Positions 11,961-23,621 of a stretch of DNA of 64,000 nucleotides are shown here, piece by piece. Each line of letters starts with the position of its first letter. Position 1 is the stretch's first letter. Source of the DNA: Alitta virens (Eukaryota > Annelida > Polychaeta > Phyllodocida > Nereididae); assembly GCA_932294295.1 (NCBI GenBank), contig OW028577.1:8011001-8075000 (forward strand). The letters are read 5' to 3'. The notes beneath the pieces were generated by a model. The model saw nothing but the letters and a program-made list of their open reading frames with translations. It had not been told where the DNA came from and did no database searches. A program made the translations under genes and the position numbers.

Positions 11961-12325
11961 GGTGCTTGACTCTGCCTCTCTGTGTGCTCATCGGGATGTT
12001 TGCTGCTGAGAAAAGCAGATCATTTGTGGCCTGAATTTAGCAGATGTATCCGAAGAGAAGCAATTGTTAGTCTGCCATGTGACAAACTGCGGATATTGCA
12101 AGAGTCTGGAGCGAACAGTTTCCGTCTATTGACACAGTCTCCCCATCGGGATTGGCAACAGGGTCTATTCGCTCATTCCCTATTGATTACTTGAGCCTGA
12201 TGATCAAATAGCCATGGTGAGAAGTGGCTGAGTGACATGTGGCTCCGGCTGACAGTGATTGGTGTCCCAGGGCAACTGGCCGCTGGCTAGCCCCCAGATT
12301 TCCCGCCTTCTGTTTGTTAACATTC
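11961..12325. other. Non-coding spacer
   Basis: Unique sequence with no gene. Contains TGACAG/TGACAT words (TALE-type) near 12230-12260 but nothing decisive. Confidence 0.45.
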
Positions 12326-12344
12326 GGGTCACTGACCTGGGTCA
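12326..12344. promoter_or_regulatory. Perfect IR1 nuclear-receptor element plus third half-site
   Basis: GGGTCACTGACCT at 12326-12338 fits RGGTCANTGACCY exactly, the inverted-repeat-1 element used by EcR/USP in arthropods and FXR/RXR in vertebrates. A further GGGTCA follows at once (12339-12344), creating an everted arrangement too. A perfect 13-mer of this pattern is expected far less than once in 64 kb. No adjacent promoter was recognised. Confidence 0.45.
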
Positions 12345-14089
12345 TCTACAGTGTCAATATCTGAGTCGCGATGTGTTCACTTCCTGACCACTGTAATTTG
12401 CGACTGACCCTTGGCTATCCAGCGCACAGTCAACATGCCTACTTGTTCCAATCCGGGCAAATGGAATACCTCTGGTCACATAACCTCTGGATATCGGCCA
12501 CACTGGAGACTGGAATTTGTGGGCAATCTCAAGTCATTGCAAATAAATCCCCAATGATCACTAAAAATTGCAGGACAGCAAAAAACCAACGAGGTCATGA
12601 TGAGGGGACCTCTGCGGATCGCATGAATAGGATGGCCCTGTATATTGTGACCATTCCTCATACTGACCTAATGTGGGTAATGTATACTGTTATTTTCCCT
12701 GTGTGCTGACTTGAAAATGTTCCGGTGCAGATAGGTTGAATGTTGCATAATTGATGGGAGTAGGATTGGGTTTGCATTGAGAGAGGGAGCACTTACTTAG
12801 AAAGTCCATTTGGGCCCATGGTATGACAACTCTGTCTGTGGTGATACCAACTACTACCTGAGGAGCGATGGTCTGCCCTTCCTATTCCACAGTTCCTGCC
12901 TCCAACTCTTATCTTCCCCACAGATGCGTCTTATTGTGGCACAGATCAGACTGAGCATGGCTTATTTGACTTTCATTAGCCTTGGTCGCCTCATTGCTAG
13001 TCCCAGCTTGCACAATCAATGGAGCAAATTGCGACATGTGATAGGCGATGCCCGGGTAGTATTGTTTGTCCAACTTATGCAAAGTGTCCCATGCAGGAGA
13101 ACTGTGCTATACTAGTGGAATGTGGTGGGATGCTCGTGGGATGATAGAGGGATGCTGGTGAGATGCAGTCGGTTGAGCTGGTTGGTGTTACTGAGCCTGC
13201 TGCCTCATGCCAACCAGTGAACGCCAACAGGGCAGCATGCTGTAGTCCCTTCAACTTCCTATCCACCGTAGTTATTGTATTTTGCTGCACTGCCATAGAG
13301 CTCTGTGCCGACATTACAGTCCTGCCAATGCTTGCCATAGCATCCCTGCCATTGCTCCATGCGAGTGTGTGTATACAACAGGAAGTGTGGGCGACGTCAC
13401 TCAGGAGCAGGTACAATAGCCCAGTGCTATAGGGCAGTGCTATTCGTATTTGCTATTCCCATGCATGCTATTCTATGGTAGGTTGCTATGGTATTATTGA
13501 CATCTTCATGAGGTCGTAAATCCTATATTCACTCCGATACATGCATACGACATGCTTCAAGACATTAATTAGAGCAATTCTGCCTCCTTGTACTTCATTA
13601 TTAATTCATGCATGTGCGTGTATTTGCAAACTCCTGCACTAATATTGTCATGTCACGAGAAGTTTGGATAAACTGTAGGCGGGTTTAATTTGAAACGCTC
13701 AAACATCAAATCAAATGTTATAGAAAGGTTCATACCACGCTATTCTATGAACATTTAAAAGTTTTGCTTTTGCGTTAATTGCCCACTTGTGGACTACTTT
13801 TAAGCCATCTTTCCATGAAAAAAAACATGATCAGTCTGTACATTTGTTGTTATTATTAAGGCACTATTAACATGCCACCAGGCAATAAAACCTCCTTTAG
13901 CCTACAATTGAGTGGTTATGATAGGCTTCTAGTGGGTAAATAGTGAAGTGTTGCAAAAAGCTAGATATTTGAGTCATCATTAACCTTTTTGTCAGCGTTA
14001 ACTTCCAGATAATGGTTCCTAGCGCAGGATGGTTGATGGGCTCAAATGTTTCCAACTTCTGGAACAGTCCTTGGGGCAAGATGCTCGAA
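12345..14089. other. Non-coding stretch with degenerate short repeats
   Basis: No gene recognised. A degenerate GGGATG/TGGGATG repetition lies at about 13125-13170. Five TGCTAT words are loosely spaced between about 13420 and 13490. Open frames on both strands at 13075-13432 overlap and look like chance. Confidence 0.5.
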
Positions 14090-14390
14090 CCTTCGTGTTG
14101 CTTGTAATAAAAGGACAAGAGAAGCGGAGAAGTGGAATGTCTCCCGACTCGTTGTGAGTAGCCATTTGCCTAATTCTGTTGGAAAAGACGTATTGAATAA
14201 GGTCATTGGGCAGCCATCCGGCTTTGTGTTGTCGGATCAAACGCTACTTCTTGCCTAATTAAGATTAAGTCTCGACCTCACTCAGACCTGCTCAGCCCGG
14301 AAAGACAGCGCTTCTCCACTTATCCAGCACGACAAGTTATCATTAGCAAATTGCCGCACACTGCCTTTGAGCTTTGCTAATGCACTGGAA
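14090..14390. promoter_or_regulatory. Enhancer-like block
   Basis: Unique sequence with CTAATTAAGATTAAG at 14255-14269 (paired homeodomain and bicoid/Otx-like cores) and several TTGC/CATTAGCAAAT words further right. Three overlapping open frames in conflicting frames argue against coding. Called from motif texture only. Confidence 0.22.
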
Positions 14391-16011
14391 ACGACCTTAA
14401 GCACAAAAATACCAGGACCAGACCAGTGGAACTTCGCAAGGCTGACTGCTTCACCCATCAATGTGACCGGCTTGACTGCTTTGGCAGCACCAACAACTTC
14501 GCGTTAATGACATTCATCCAGGGACACATGGGACCCTGGGCCCAGATATTCATACATGTTTGTGGTCTCATACACCAAGTACATTGCTCTCCTAGAGGGA
14601 ATAATTAGAGGGTGGGGCGATAATTCAGCTGCTCTCCTCCAGCGAGACTGTCTCTACTTTCTCTGCAATATACTGTGCAAATCTCTGCGTATAATACTGC
14701 TATGGACTGCCCATGTGTTTGCCTGAGACGTCCAATCTGCCTAGAAAGCCTTGCCATCACTCTTCCAGTCACCACCAGAAGGACAAGTTCTATGGTCCTT
14801 TTTGTCTGGTTGCTTCCTGCCTTGTGTTACTCATCCTGGTTTACTGGTTGGGCATTGACTTTATTTCTGCTTCAACTAAGATGCTACTATGCTCCATTGA
14901 TACCATGGCATTGCACCATCTGCTGACTTCTCCTGTTAAAATTGATCTTTCGTATACAATGGTGCTATATTGTGGAATGACTTACCTGCTGGAATTGATA
15001 CCATTGATGCATGATGTGAATGGTTCTAAGGAACTGATACCATTGATGATGTCAATGGTTCTAAGAGAACTTTGATATTTCATTTTGAATGGTTTTATGT
15101 CCGAGTTATTGTGTATGTATATATAGTGTTACCTTGACTCTATAAATCAGGGCCAGTATGTATAACTATTCATGCTGAAATCTTATCTTCCTAAATAATA
15201 CATTGTATAATAACTTCTACTCATCAAAACTAAGGTGCACAATGCGCATGTAGGCATACAGGGTTTGCCGTGGTGGAAAAGGACCATTTTAATGCCATTA
15301 CAGGGCTTTTCTTCTTTTTGCCAACTTAAGCAAAAACATTGTGAACGGAAACCCCTTTAAAGAGCACTGTAATACATCAGAAGACAAGCCCTGCTATAAA
15401 TGCATGCTATTAAAGTTGCCCAGATGATTTTAGGAGAGAAACCATGCCAGCCAAGAAGTAAAGTACTTTGACTCATGCCTTTGAGCTCCCACTATATGAT
15501 GATGAGCTTACAAATATGATTTTTTCCTGTGAACTCATCAGCCAGGGAGGGGTATTAGAAGCCCTACTACCAACATGAAAGTACAGGGCTGGTGTAGTGA
15601 TATATGCGGGGGCGAGGCTGCTCATCTAACAGTCAGTAAAACATGCATGAAGCACAGTGGCTGTTAAATGGCCAGCTGTCTAACGAGCAAGGGACATGAT
15701 GGCCACTTCCAAGGCATCTTAGTCTTCAGTCACATCCACTGTCTTCTGGCCACCATTTACTGTCTAAGAAGCTCCAGTGTTTAAGGACTTCAAAGTAGCA
15801 ACTAATGTCGATCAGTCTAGGACAAAAGACAAAGGAATAGTCGAACAACATTTGGTAGTCTGTGCTAAACTTTCTTTGCCATACAATCTTCCAATTGACA
15901 TCGATTTATTGAATGTAGGCTCTCAGCAAAGTTTAAGCAACAAAGGTTGACCCGATTCCGGCTTCCCTTTCCTCTGAATTGATGTAAATCCGAAGCCTCA
16001 ACTCATCATCA
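14391..16011. other. Non-coding stretch
   Basis: Open frames of 83 and 120 codons at 14675-15075 overlap, are rich in Leu/Cys/Trp/His and match no family. No promoters or conserved blocks stood out. It contains the small tandem duplication listed at 14992. Confidence 0.5.
14992..15066. repeat. Imperfect tandem duplication of a 36-39 bp unit
   Basis: Two adjacent units (14992-15030 and 15031-15066) share GATACCATTGATG and AATGGTTCTAAG. They differ by a 3-base indel and a few substitutions. This is a local duplication in non-coding DNA; no function is visible. Confidence 0.85.
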
Positions 16012-16046
16012 GCTGCTGCTGCTGCTGCTGCTGCTGCTACTGCTGC
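16012..16046. repeat. (GCT)9 trinucleotide tract
   Basis: Nine perfect GCT triplets (16012-16038) are followed by ACTGCTGC. Not in a credible coding frame. One of a series of CTG/CAG tracts in the window. Confidence 0.95.
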
Positions 16047-16449
16047 AATCATCTCTAACTAATTTAGCAGCTGCTTATTCGGTCGCATAATGTGCACCGT
16101 AGAAGGTTGCTACGGAACTCTGCTTCTTTCTATTCAATGAACCTACCAACGAACGAGAAAAATGCTACTCCTGACAAAATGGCTCATGACACTTTCATTA
16201 ACAGCATTGGCAAACCGCTTAATGAGGTACAGACACAAGCATCAGTGCATCCTGCTGCTCTTCATGGTCATGTAAACTGAGTTTGTTTCATGGTCACCAC
16301 AGCTGCTGTATCTCTCTTAAAGCTCCCATACTCACTTCCAACAGTTGCTCAGCTTGTGTCATCATTTCTTTGCTCTGTTTTTGAAGAACAAATAGCAACT
16401 AGAAACCATCATATCCTCAGGTGAACATGTCTTGGTGTTACATGTTCGC

Positions 16450-16680
16450 CTCCTGTTACAATTTTCCAATTTCCCGCCCTGTTACCCGCTCGACACACTT
16501 CATATGAAGGACGTTACTTCACTTCCGGTACCTCACTTCCGGTTACCTCGGCAGTAATTACGGCGCTAAAGAAACAAAAGGAAGTCAGTTGACGAACTCA
16601 TTTCTTTGAAGTTGTCAGGCAATGTATCACTGCGCTTAAGATGCGTCAAACAGTGCCTTCAAAATAATGAGCTGGTAAGC
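16450..16680 (+). promoter_or_regulatory. TATA-less CpG promoter with E2F and paired ETS sites, and a possible first exon
   Basis: About twelve CpGs occur in 170 bases, a local peak. An E2F word TTTCCCGCC lies at 16470-16478. Two ETS words ACTTCCGG(T) lie 14 bp apart at 16521-16528 and 16535-16543. ETS pairs with E2F and no TATA box are typical of housekeeping-type promoters. Downstream on the plus strand, CTG|GTAAGC at 16672-16680 is a good splice donor, so a non-coding first exon of roughly 16560-16674 is plausible. The two ATGs in that interval open only very short frames. ETS promoters can fire in both directions, so the strand is a guess. No matching downstream coding exon was recognised. 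Confidence 0.42.
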
Positions 16681-17561
16681 ATCAATGACACAGACATACT
16701 TAACATATTGTGGCTTTTATCAGTGTCTTAATGTTAGTACAACAACGGATAATGCATATCTATTATGTAGGAGTTACATTTAGTCTCTGTTCTTCTTAAT
16801 GTATAATGATCACGTAATTCGTCCCAGTACACTGAGGGCACACTTTGTTTATTTATGTAAAAAATGTTTACTTATTCTGTTTATACTGGGTTCAAATAGT
16901 ATTGTTTTTCAAACGTTTGTATTAGGTTATATACTAAAAGATTTATAATAGCATTAGTTTCTGCCTGATAGTTCTTTATTTACTAAAAGCGCAAAAAAGC
17001 ATTGCAAAAACGTGGTGATTGACACATGCTAAATGCATTTGTCCATTTTAAATCTCTCCGTACACGTTTTTCTTTTGGCTAAGTATTCTTTTCGTTGCTT
17101 TTTTTTTGTGTGTGTGTGTGAGAACTGGGCCTATTTTTTATTGTAATTCAGTTAGCTGAAGACGAAATCAAATTTACCGTCTTTCCTTATTCCATTCAGA
17201 ACTGGCTCGCTGTTTGCAACCTGTGCCATTGGGAGACGCATTCCTTTTCCAGAGTTATTCGTCTTGGTGTGTCATGAAAACATGTCCCTCTTCCAGGGTA
17301 ATAATTCAGACTCACTTTTTGATGTCAATACTTGATTAAAAACGAGGATCTAGTTAGGAGTGTCACGCAACTTATTTAATTGGGATGTTTATCTCTGAGC
17401 CCCGAGACATCGTGTTATCAATTAGAATTAATAATAATTCATGGTCCTCTTGGGATCCCACACAACTGCCAACGAGACTTTGGCATAACATTGCAACAAG
17501 GAGCATTATAACTTAAATAAGGCACTACAAGATTTGTTGGACCTGTTCTACACCTACAACA
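16681..17561. other. Non-coding stretch
   Basis: AT-rich unique sequence. A T-run followed by a short TG repeat lies near 17100-17120, and homeodomain-type words lie at 17415-17440. No gene seen. Confidence 0.5.
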
Positions 17562-17850
17562 GCTGGGCAGCTGGGTCGTCAACTGGTAAGACGCTCGCCT
17601 GCTCCTCTGAAGGACCTGGGTTCTATCCCGGGCTCGGGCACCCTTTATGAGCAACATCCCATCTGGATGTCGTTCGGATGAAACAATAAATTGGGGGTCC
17701 CTTGTACTCAGTTTCTATGCTGAGGCAAGTTAAAGATCCCACCCATGGAGTAAATGTATAACATGGGTGTACTCCTCCTCTCTCTCACCTCATCAATCAA
17801 CCCTCGATAGTGGCAAGAACTTGCATTAGCAGGCTGCACTTTCCACATCC

Positions 17851-17880
<30 letters not shown>
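17562..17880 (+). mobile_element. V-SINE-like tRNA-derived SINE with (ATCT)n tail
   Basis: A tRNA-like head carries A box TCGTCAACTGG at 17576-17586 and B box GGTTCTATCCC at 17619-17629. It is followed by a central domain (about 17661-17742) with words spaced as in V-SINE highly conserved domains: a GGATGAAAC stretch, GGGGGTCCC, then GTTAAAGATCCC near 17729. A 3' unique part follows, and the element ends in about 7.5 copies of ATCT (17851-17880). V-SINE-type domains are known from several metazoan groups. Assignment is from memory of the domain, not alignment. I could not find a convincing target-site duplication. The left edge is approximate. Confidence 0.75.
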
Positions 17881-17881
<1 letters not shown>

Positions 17882-20800
17882 AATGGGCACCAGGAAATGT
17901 TTTTCTTGCGATACTTTTTTATGTAGATGCTAAGGGAACAATAAATTCCAAAGAACGGTTGTAAGTTTCAGCAGCAGACAGTCTGATGGGCAGAAATCAG
18001 GTCCCCGAGTGTCTAAGAGAATCTCAATTGACACAAAAGAAACTGTGACCAGCATGGAAATGTTGCGCCTCTGTCTGGTCTCCCCTCTCCCTTTTACAAC
18101 AGCATGATTTGTGTTCGCCTGACACACGTGGATTCTAAGGATAACAAAGGCCATTGGCTACTGCCACTGTCCGAATTCCGATGACCACAGTATAGTGTTC
18201 TTGAGATGGACAACGGTGCTGGACACTCCTGGACACCGCTGATCAATGTTCCTCTTTACTTTTACCCCCACAAAGCTGGCTGTCTGGTAGTTGTGTAGCC
18301 TCTTCAAGGAATAGTGTTTCCACTAAATCAATCTGGCCCAACGATTCTCTGCAGTCATTAGATTTCGCTTGTTAATACATTGCAGACTTATCTTCGTCGA
18401 GATTTAACTGGCAAGCAAAGAATGTCAGAATGATCACAATTTATGGAGAGCCAGATAGCATATCTGGTGTGTTTGGTTGGTCTAGAATCTTTGCAAGTAT
18501 CAGCTGTCGTAATAGAGAAGCTTTGATTCGGTCGTTTGCGTTGTGAGAATTGTCCACTTGTCCGTCGATCTACATTTAAATAGAATTGAGAAGCCCCGGG
18601 GATAGATTAAACAGAAGAGACGAGGCGAGCCCTTGGATATCTTGTCGCAGTTCCGAAGGCCTTTGATCAAAGAAGAAGGCGAGTGTTGGCGGAGTAATCA
18701 CAGGCAGCCTACAACGCCGTCAGCTAGTCGTTCAAGACAAACGCGCTCTGCAAAGTAGTCCCTCTTCCCGTGCGATGCTTCCATCGATGCCAAGTCTTTG
18801 CACTTTGTTTGCCTTCTGCTGCTCCGTTCCTCTGGAAAGTTTTGGGCAAAAAGAAGAAGGACCCAAAGCAAGCTTTGCAGCCACTTTGCCCAATATTTTG
18901 GTTGATGCTGCAAAAGGAAAACTAGGTCTAATGTGGGACGACCTGGGATGGCCTGCAATCTGCTTATGTAAATAGGAGAAGTGAATAGTTCAGAAGTGTT
19001 TCATTTCGGTCGCTTCAATTACCTTATTATATACACTGTATAGCTGTACGTTCTTATTTCACATTGCTTAAAGAAGTACTTTATAAATCAGGTGGCTGGA
19101 TTTTGCTTCTGGCACTGTTGAATAGTAGCCTTTTACACACAGTTACCACAAAAAATGATGTGGAGCATAGGAGCGTGCTGTGTGGACCCACCAGAAAGAG
19201 GCAAATAAAACAGGCAAGGGTGCTGGGCTGGTGGCTGGCTGGCTTGGTTGGTGATAGAAAGGCCATGGTGTGGAGTCAGCCGGTGAGGATGATGAAGGGT
19301 GACTGGGGTGAGGGGTGTTAAATACAACGCAGCCCCACAGGAAACAGACCTGCGAGGCTGGGGGTTATGAGGTTGATGATGTGCTCTGAGGCCCGAAGTC
19401 GTTTGTATGACAAGAGCATCGATTCTATACAGTCTCCCAAGACAAGCATGGTCTCTGTTTGCGGTGTTTCCCTGCTCCCCCGTGGCCCAAAACCCCCCAA
19501 CGCCCCTGAATATGATGTCGGCAATGAAATCAATTCTCGTTAGATGCCCACCACCGCCTGTGCTTGGTGTATAGCCTCCCCCCCCCCCCCCGGCATGGGG
19601 TGTTTTCCCTGGGGAATTATAACGACGACAGCAGGTTAGTCTCTTCATTCAGCCCCCGGACCTTCTCCTGGCATAATTTGCCCATTAATTATTTCGACCC
19701 TTGGCCCCAAATTGCTCCTTGAGCATGATCTAAATATACTTCAACTGGTTCCTGTAGGTGAATAACAGGAATCTGCTTCCTTTTCTCATATTCTTATTCT
19801 TATTTATTTCCCAAATTCAGCATGTGCCGTGTAAGTTTTTCTGGAGGTTGAGAAGGGGACTATTAAGGAGCCAGATAAGGTAGAACAGCTAATCAGCACC
19901 CTGGTTTTGAAGTCTTGTTGGGCAAATGGCTTTCGTCTGGATGATGGTGTGGCTTTCGCTCTTGTCAAGGTGCAGGGGAGGTTGGGTTCAGCTTGTGTTT
20001 ATCCAGCCGGCAAACAGAAACCTTGATGTTTGTCTGTTGCGCAAAGAATTCCAGTGTTTGTGGCAGGGGAGCAGCTTCCCTTGGTCTTGCTTGGGCAAAT
20101 AACTTAGTAGACTAGTAGCGTGTTAACGGCATCTCCAGGTCGGTTTTTCCCAACTTTTAAGAGTGCAAGAGCTGCCTATTGGCGCCATTGATTGCTTATG
20201 CTGGGGGTCTTTGAGCACCCTTTATGTATGTGAACGACATTTTACTGGCATCCATGTGAACTCGACATTTGTTATCGTGTTTACCAAGCATTCCTCTCCA
20301 TCGATGTATGCTCGTCCTTTGCTGCCCAGCCTGTCATTCAGGCAATCAAGCCGTTAGAGGTTTCATGTCTCTCTTGAATTTGTTTTTCAATTTAGTCGAT
20401 AGCCAGAGTGGGAACCTATCCAGAAGCAGTAAACGTCTGGAGCCTTTTGCAATTGATTGTCCTCAAAAGGTCCTCTAAATCTTTTTGCAACAATTTGTCT
20501 TCATATTATCTACACCGTCCAGATGAGACGGTAAAGCACCACTAAAAACATTGACAGGTGCGAGTTATTTTGGTCAAACTAACAGGCCTATATATTGTGG
20601 ACATAATTTTGGGTAATTTATACTGTTCCCTGCTCTAATAAGTCCTTAAACTGATTAGACACTCATCATTTTCACTTGGCCAGTCCCTGCCATGAATATT
20701 CCGTGGTAATTCTGATTGCTGAATGCATTTACCCAAGAGGTCTTCACCACTTGTGGTGTGTCCTTCAGCCCCTATGTAATTGCTATATTAGTCTTACAGA

Positions 20801-21399
20801 AATTTCTTAGGTACCCTGTGAGGTCGCAGACGAGGACATATTCATCAAAGAACAAAAAGTTATATCTTAATGGAAATGTGGCTTTCTTTCATTTAGGCAA
20901 AGGTCTTCTTAGGGACTGAAGAAGCCAAAGGTTAAAATGCAAAGGAAAGTTAAGGAGTCGAGTAACGGAGGAAGAAATTGGAAAGAAGCCAAAGCACAAA
21001 GACAGAACAATGGATGACCTTTTAACCTCGTACCAAGGAAATTTACTTCAGAAATTGATACGACCACACGGATTGGAAGACAATGAGGACCAGATAGGGA
21101 GCGAGAAATTTCATTTGTGACCTGCTGCACAGATACCACACAAGGAATTACACCCGTGGAAAGCCATGGCTAAATAGAAATTGCAAAGAGATGTTTTATG
21201 TAATTCGTGAAGCAATTGCGAGCAGGACAAGTTTATTGGTCCCAGAGAGACGTGCCTGCCTTCGAAATTTGATTTCCTGTTACATCTGTCTTGGGTCCGA
21301 GTGGACACAAGCCAGTCACATGACCAGTGCAACCAGTCCCTGGACAACCACGTGACTTAGCCTCTAACTCAATATACTCTCGTTCTCTCTCGTACTGTC
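17881..21399. other. Non-coding stretch
   Basis: No gene recognised. A 14-C homopolymer lies at 19578-19591 within an otherwise unremarkable GC-rich patch; a 171-codon minus-strand open frame across it (19133-19648) is glycine/histidine/proline-rich and looks like chance. A fair acceptor-like tract ends near 18101 and is followed by a 26-codon frame that is not recognised. Homeodomain-like words occur around 19680-19740. Confidence 0.5.
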
Positions 21400-21429
21400 T
21401 CGCTCTGGTTCGCTCTGGCTTGCTCTGGT
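21400..21429. repeat. 10-bp repeat, three copies
   Basis: Three near-identical units TCGCTCTGGT, TCGCTCTGGC and TTGCTCTGGT are adjacent, preceded by a looser TCTCG-rich run from about 21378. Short local expansion, non-coding. Confidence 0.85.
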
Positions 21430-22393
21430 TTGGTGTAGCTCAGACGCCATATGCCACCTAGGGCACTCCTTCTTTGAGGTATATCCACAATTTGCTCATT
21501 TTTGTTCAACACTACCTACCTCTCATAGCTCCATTCTCCATAACTCTGGTGTTATAAACAGCTCTGCAGTTCTGACTTGTTATTAACAACCTATCGCTGG
21601 TCATATTACACATTCTGGGCATGATAAACTGCAAATGACTTTTTTTGTCAGAGTCTTTTCTTTTGGAAATATGGATGAATGTCATGCAGTTTGGAGTTGC
21701 TATGTCAGCGGGATGTGATTGAGTGCTATTGTTCACTTTTCAAGCCCAGAGCTCCTCGTCTTTCCGGCTATTCATTAGTTTGCAACAATGTCTTTCAGAT
21801 TTTGTTTGGTAGAGATTGAAACCTTTTTTATTCTTTTTCATCGTTGGTTTATTATGCAGTTCTCGTAACAATGACTTTAAATTACTCTCATCAAAATCTT
21901 GAGAGGCAAGCATACCATTCACTTGAGCTGCTTTCTATATAATATATATTTGAGGTAAACGAATATGAGATCTTAGACTGACTCCCGAGATTATGACTTA
22001 ATGTCACCCTAGGCAGGTTTATCACACCCCAATTATGTCAAGCAATAATATGCCTCATGGGCCCTTCATGAGTATTCATTTGCTCGCGTATACACTAGAT
22101 GGGGGCAAGGGATGATTTATTTTGCAGATAAGAATCTTTACGAGAGAAGTGCCTAGTACACGCTATATTACTATGAAGTAGTTTATTTGGGCTGAGATGG
22201 GGAGATTGCGAGTGATAAATGGGATATCACGAGGAGGCTTTGCAGTCTTTGCTTGAGATAGCAAGGAACGGTGATAAGAGGCTGCGATGGTGGGAGGACC
22301 GTTGCCCAAAGAGGCTGTGCTAAGAGAAATGGAAGAGCTAGGTCCAGGCAGCCTCTCATTTGTTGTTGTTCTGTGGTGGAATCAGAGGCTGCA
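21430..22393. other. Non-coding stretch
   Basis: Unique sequence with no recognised gene. A 71-codon frame (22271-22486) owes its length to the following triplet tract and is not coding. Confidence 0.5.
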
Positions 22394-22394
22394 C

Positions 22395-22435
<41 letters not shown>

Positions 22436-22462
22436 CTGCTGCTGCTGCTGATGCTGATGCTG
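22394..22462. repeat. Compound (CTG)8(ATG)6(CTG)5(ATGCTG)2 tract
   Basis: Uninterrupted triplet tract with clean block changes between CTG and ATG, 69 bases. The structure implies point conversion of CTG to ATG followed by separate expansion. Translation as Leu/Met runs in one frame is a by-product, not evidence of a gene. Confidence 0.95.
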
Positions 22463-23608
22463 GGTCAGGTCCTTGTGAAGTCATAAGGCCAAGGCTAGGA
22501 TGTCCCTGGTGGCTAGTCATGATATTCAACACATGAGGAATTAAAAGGGTCGATCGAGTTTACTTTCATCAATCACGCATGAGATGAAAACCCTTGCCAA
22601 ATTCAGGAAGGGCAAAGTGGGTCTACCACAGATTATTCAGTATTAAAGCAGTTGTTTGGTGTGTGTGTGTGTGCTCTTCTGTGGTTTGGGGAGCACCTCC
22701 ACCGACCTCAATGTGCCCGGAGAACGTGCCATCAAAGAGCAGCACAAATAGCAGAGGCTGATAAGTACTTTGCAAAGCACTGATAGAATTCACAGGCGTA
22801 ATCATTGCGCCCTTCCAGGAAATCTGTCTGATGTTTGATAAGATCTTTATGGAAAGTTAGTTGATCTTTCATGGAGAAGAATCGTTTACTTACGACGAAG
22901 AGAGTGCGTTAGAAACTCGTTCCTTGGTATTTCCTTTTGTAGGAAGATATTGCCGCAGCCTGGTGAACAATAACAAAAGCGTTTAAAAAGGATGCTATTC
23001 CAAGAGGCTTGCTGATGAGCTGCTTCAGCGACCGTTTCATGCCTTCATGCACCTCGCTTGTCTCAGCTTGATTTACATGTTTGATTGCATGTAGAATCAT
23101 GCTATCCTTGAAGAACTATATTGTGTAATTCGAGGCAGAGTTTTGAGAGGAGGCAGTGAATAACATGACACATGCAAGGGCAAAATGGCAGGCAGGTAGC
23201 TGGGGGGAGTGTTATTGGAGTGCATCATCTCCATTTAGGTCGCATTAAAGATGTAGGATTCTGGCAGGAATATGTTGCAAAAGTGCAGTCTGATTAAATC
23301 AAGAACAAGTTAGTCCAGATGACAGCAAGTTTTAATCAATGTAATGCGACTTATGGATAGAATGACAGACAGAGGGAGCTTTAGGTGGCTCTGATGCCTT
23401 TTATCGTGTGTTAGACGTGTGAGAATGGGATCCATGGCACCTTGATCCTTACTTCTTAGAGACAGGCCGTGCCCCCAGCCTTTAACTGCCTGCCGACATA
23501 ACACTAAACCCAGCGCATCGCCATTTTATGTGATCAAGCACCTTTTGTGAAGAAGGCAGTTGTGCGCTTAGCCAATTTATTGACTATCAGCGGTGTCTGT
23601 AGCGCCGC
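22463..23608. other. Non-coding stretch
   Basis: A short (TG)n run lies near 22659-22672. Otherwise unique, without recognisable genes. Confidence 0.5.
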
Positions 23609-23621
23609 TGACCTCTGACCA
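23609..23621 (-). promoter_or_regulatory. DR1-like nuclear-receptor element
   Basis: TGACCTCTGACCA reads on the minus strand as two AGGTCA-type half-sites spaced by one base (one mismatch in one half), the arrangement used by HNF4, COUP-TF and RXR dimers. It lies in a small CpG-containing patch. Called on sequence match only. Confidence 0.3.

Noticed and set aside
14071..14092. miR-31-like GGCAAGATGCT
   Set aside because: Eleven-base match, but the 3' half differs and no complementary arm lies within 80 bases.
17600..17660. Functional tRNA gene
   Set aside because: Head continues into a SINE central domain and an ATCT tail; cloverleaf pairing incomplete.
19133..19648. 171-codon minus-strand open frame
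   Set aside because: Glycine run derives from a C homopolymer; no family resemblance, and other frames are also open.
20452..20472. miR-219-like start TGATTGTCC
   Set aside because: Nine-base match only, diverges afterwards, and no hairpin partner found.
22271..22486. Leu/Met-run protein
   Set aside because: By-product of the CTG/ATG triplet tract.
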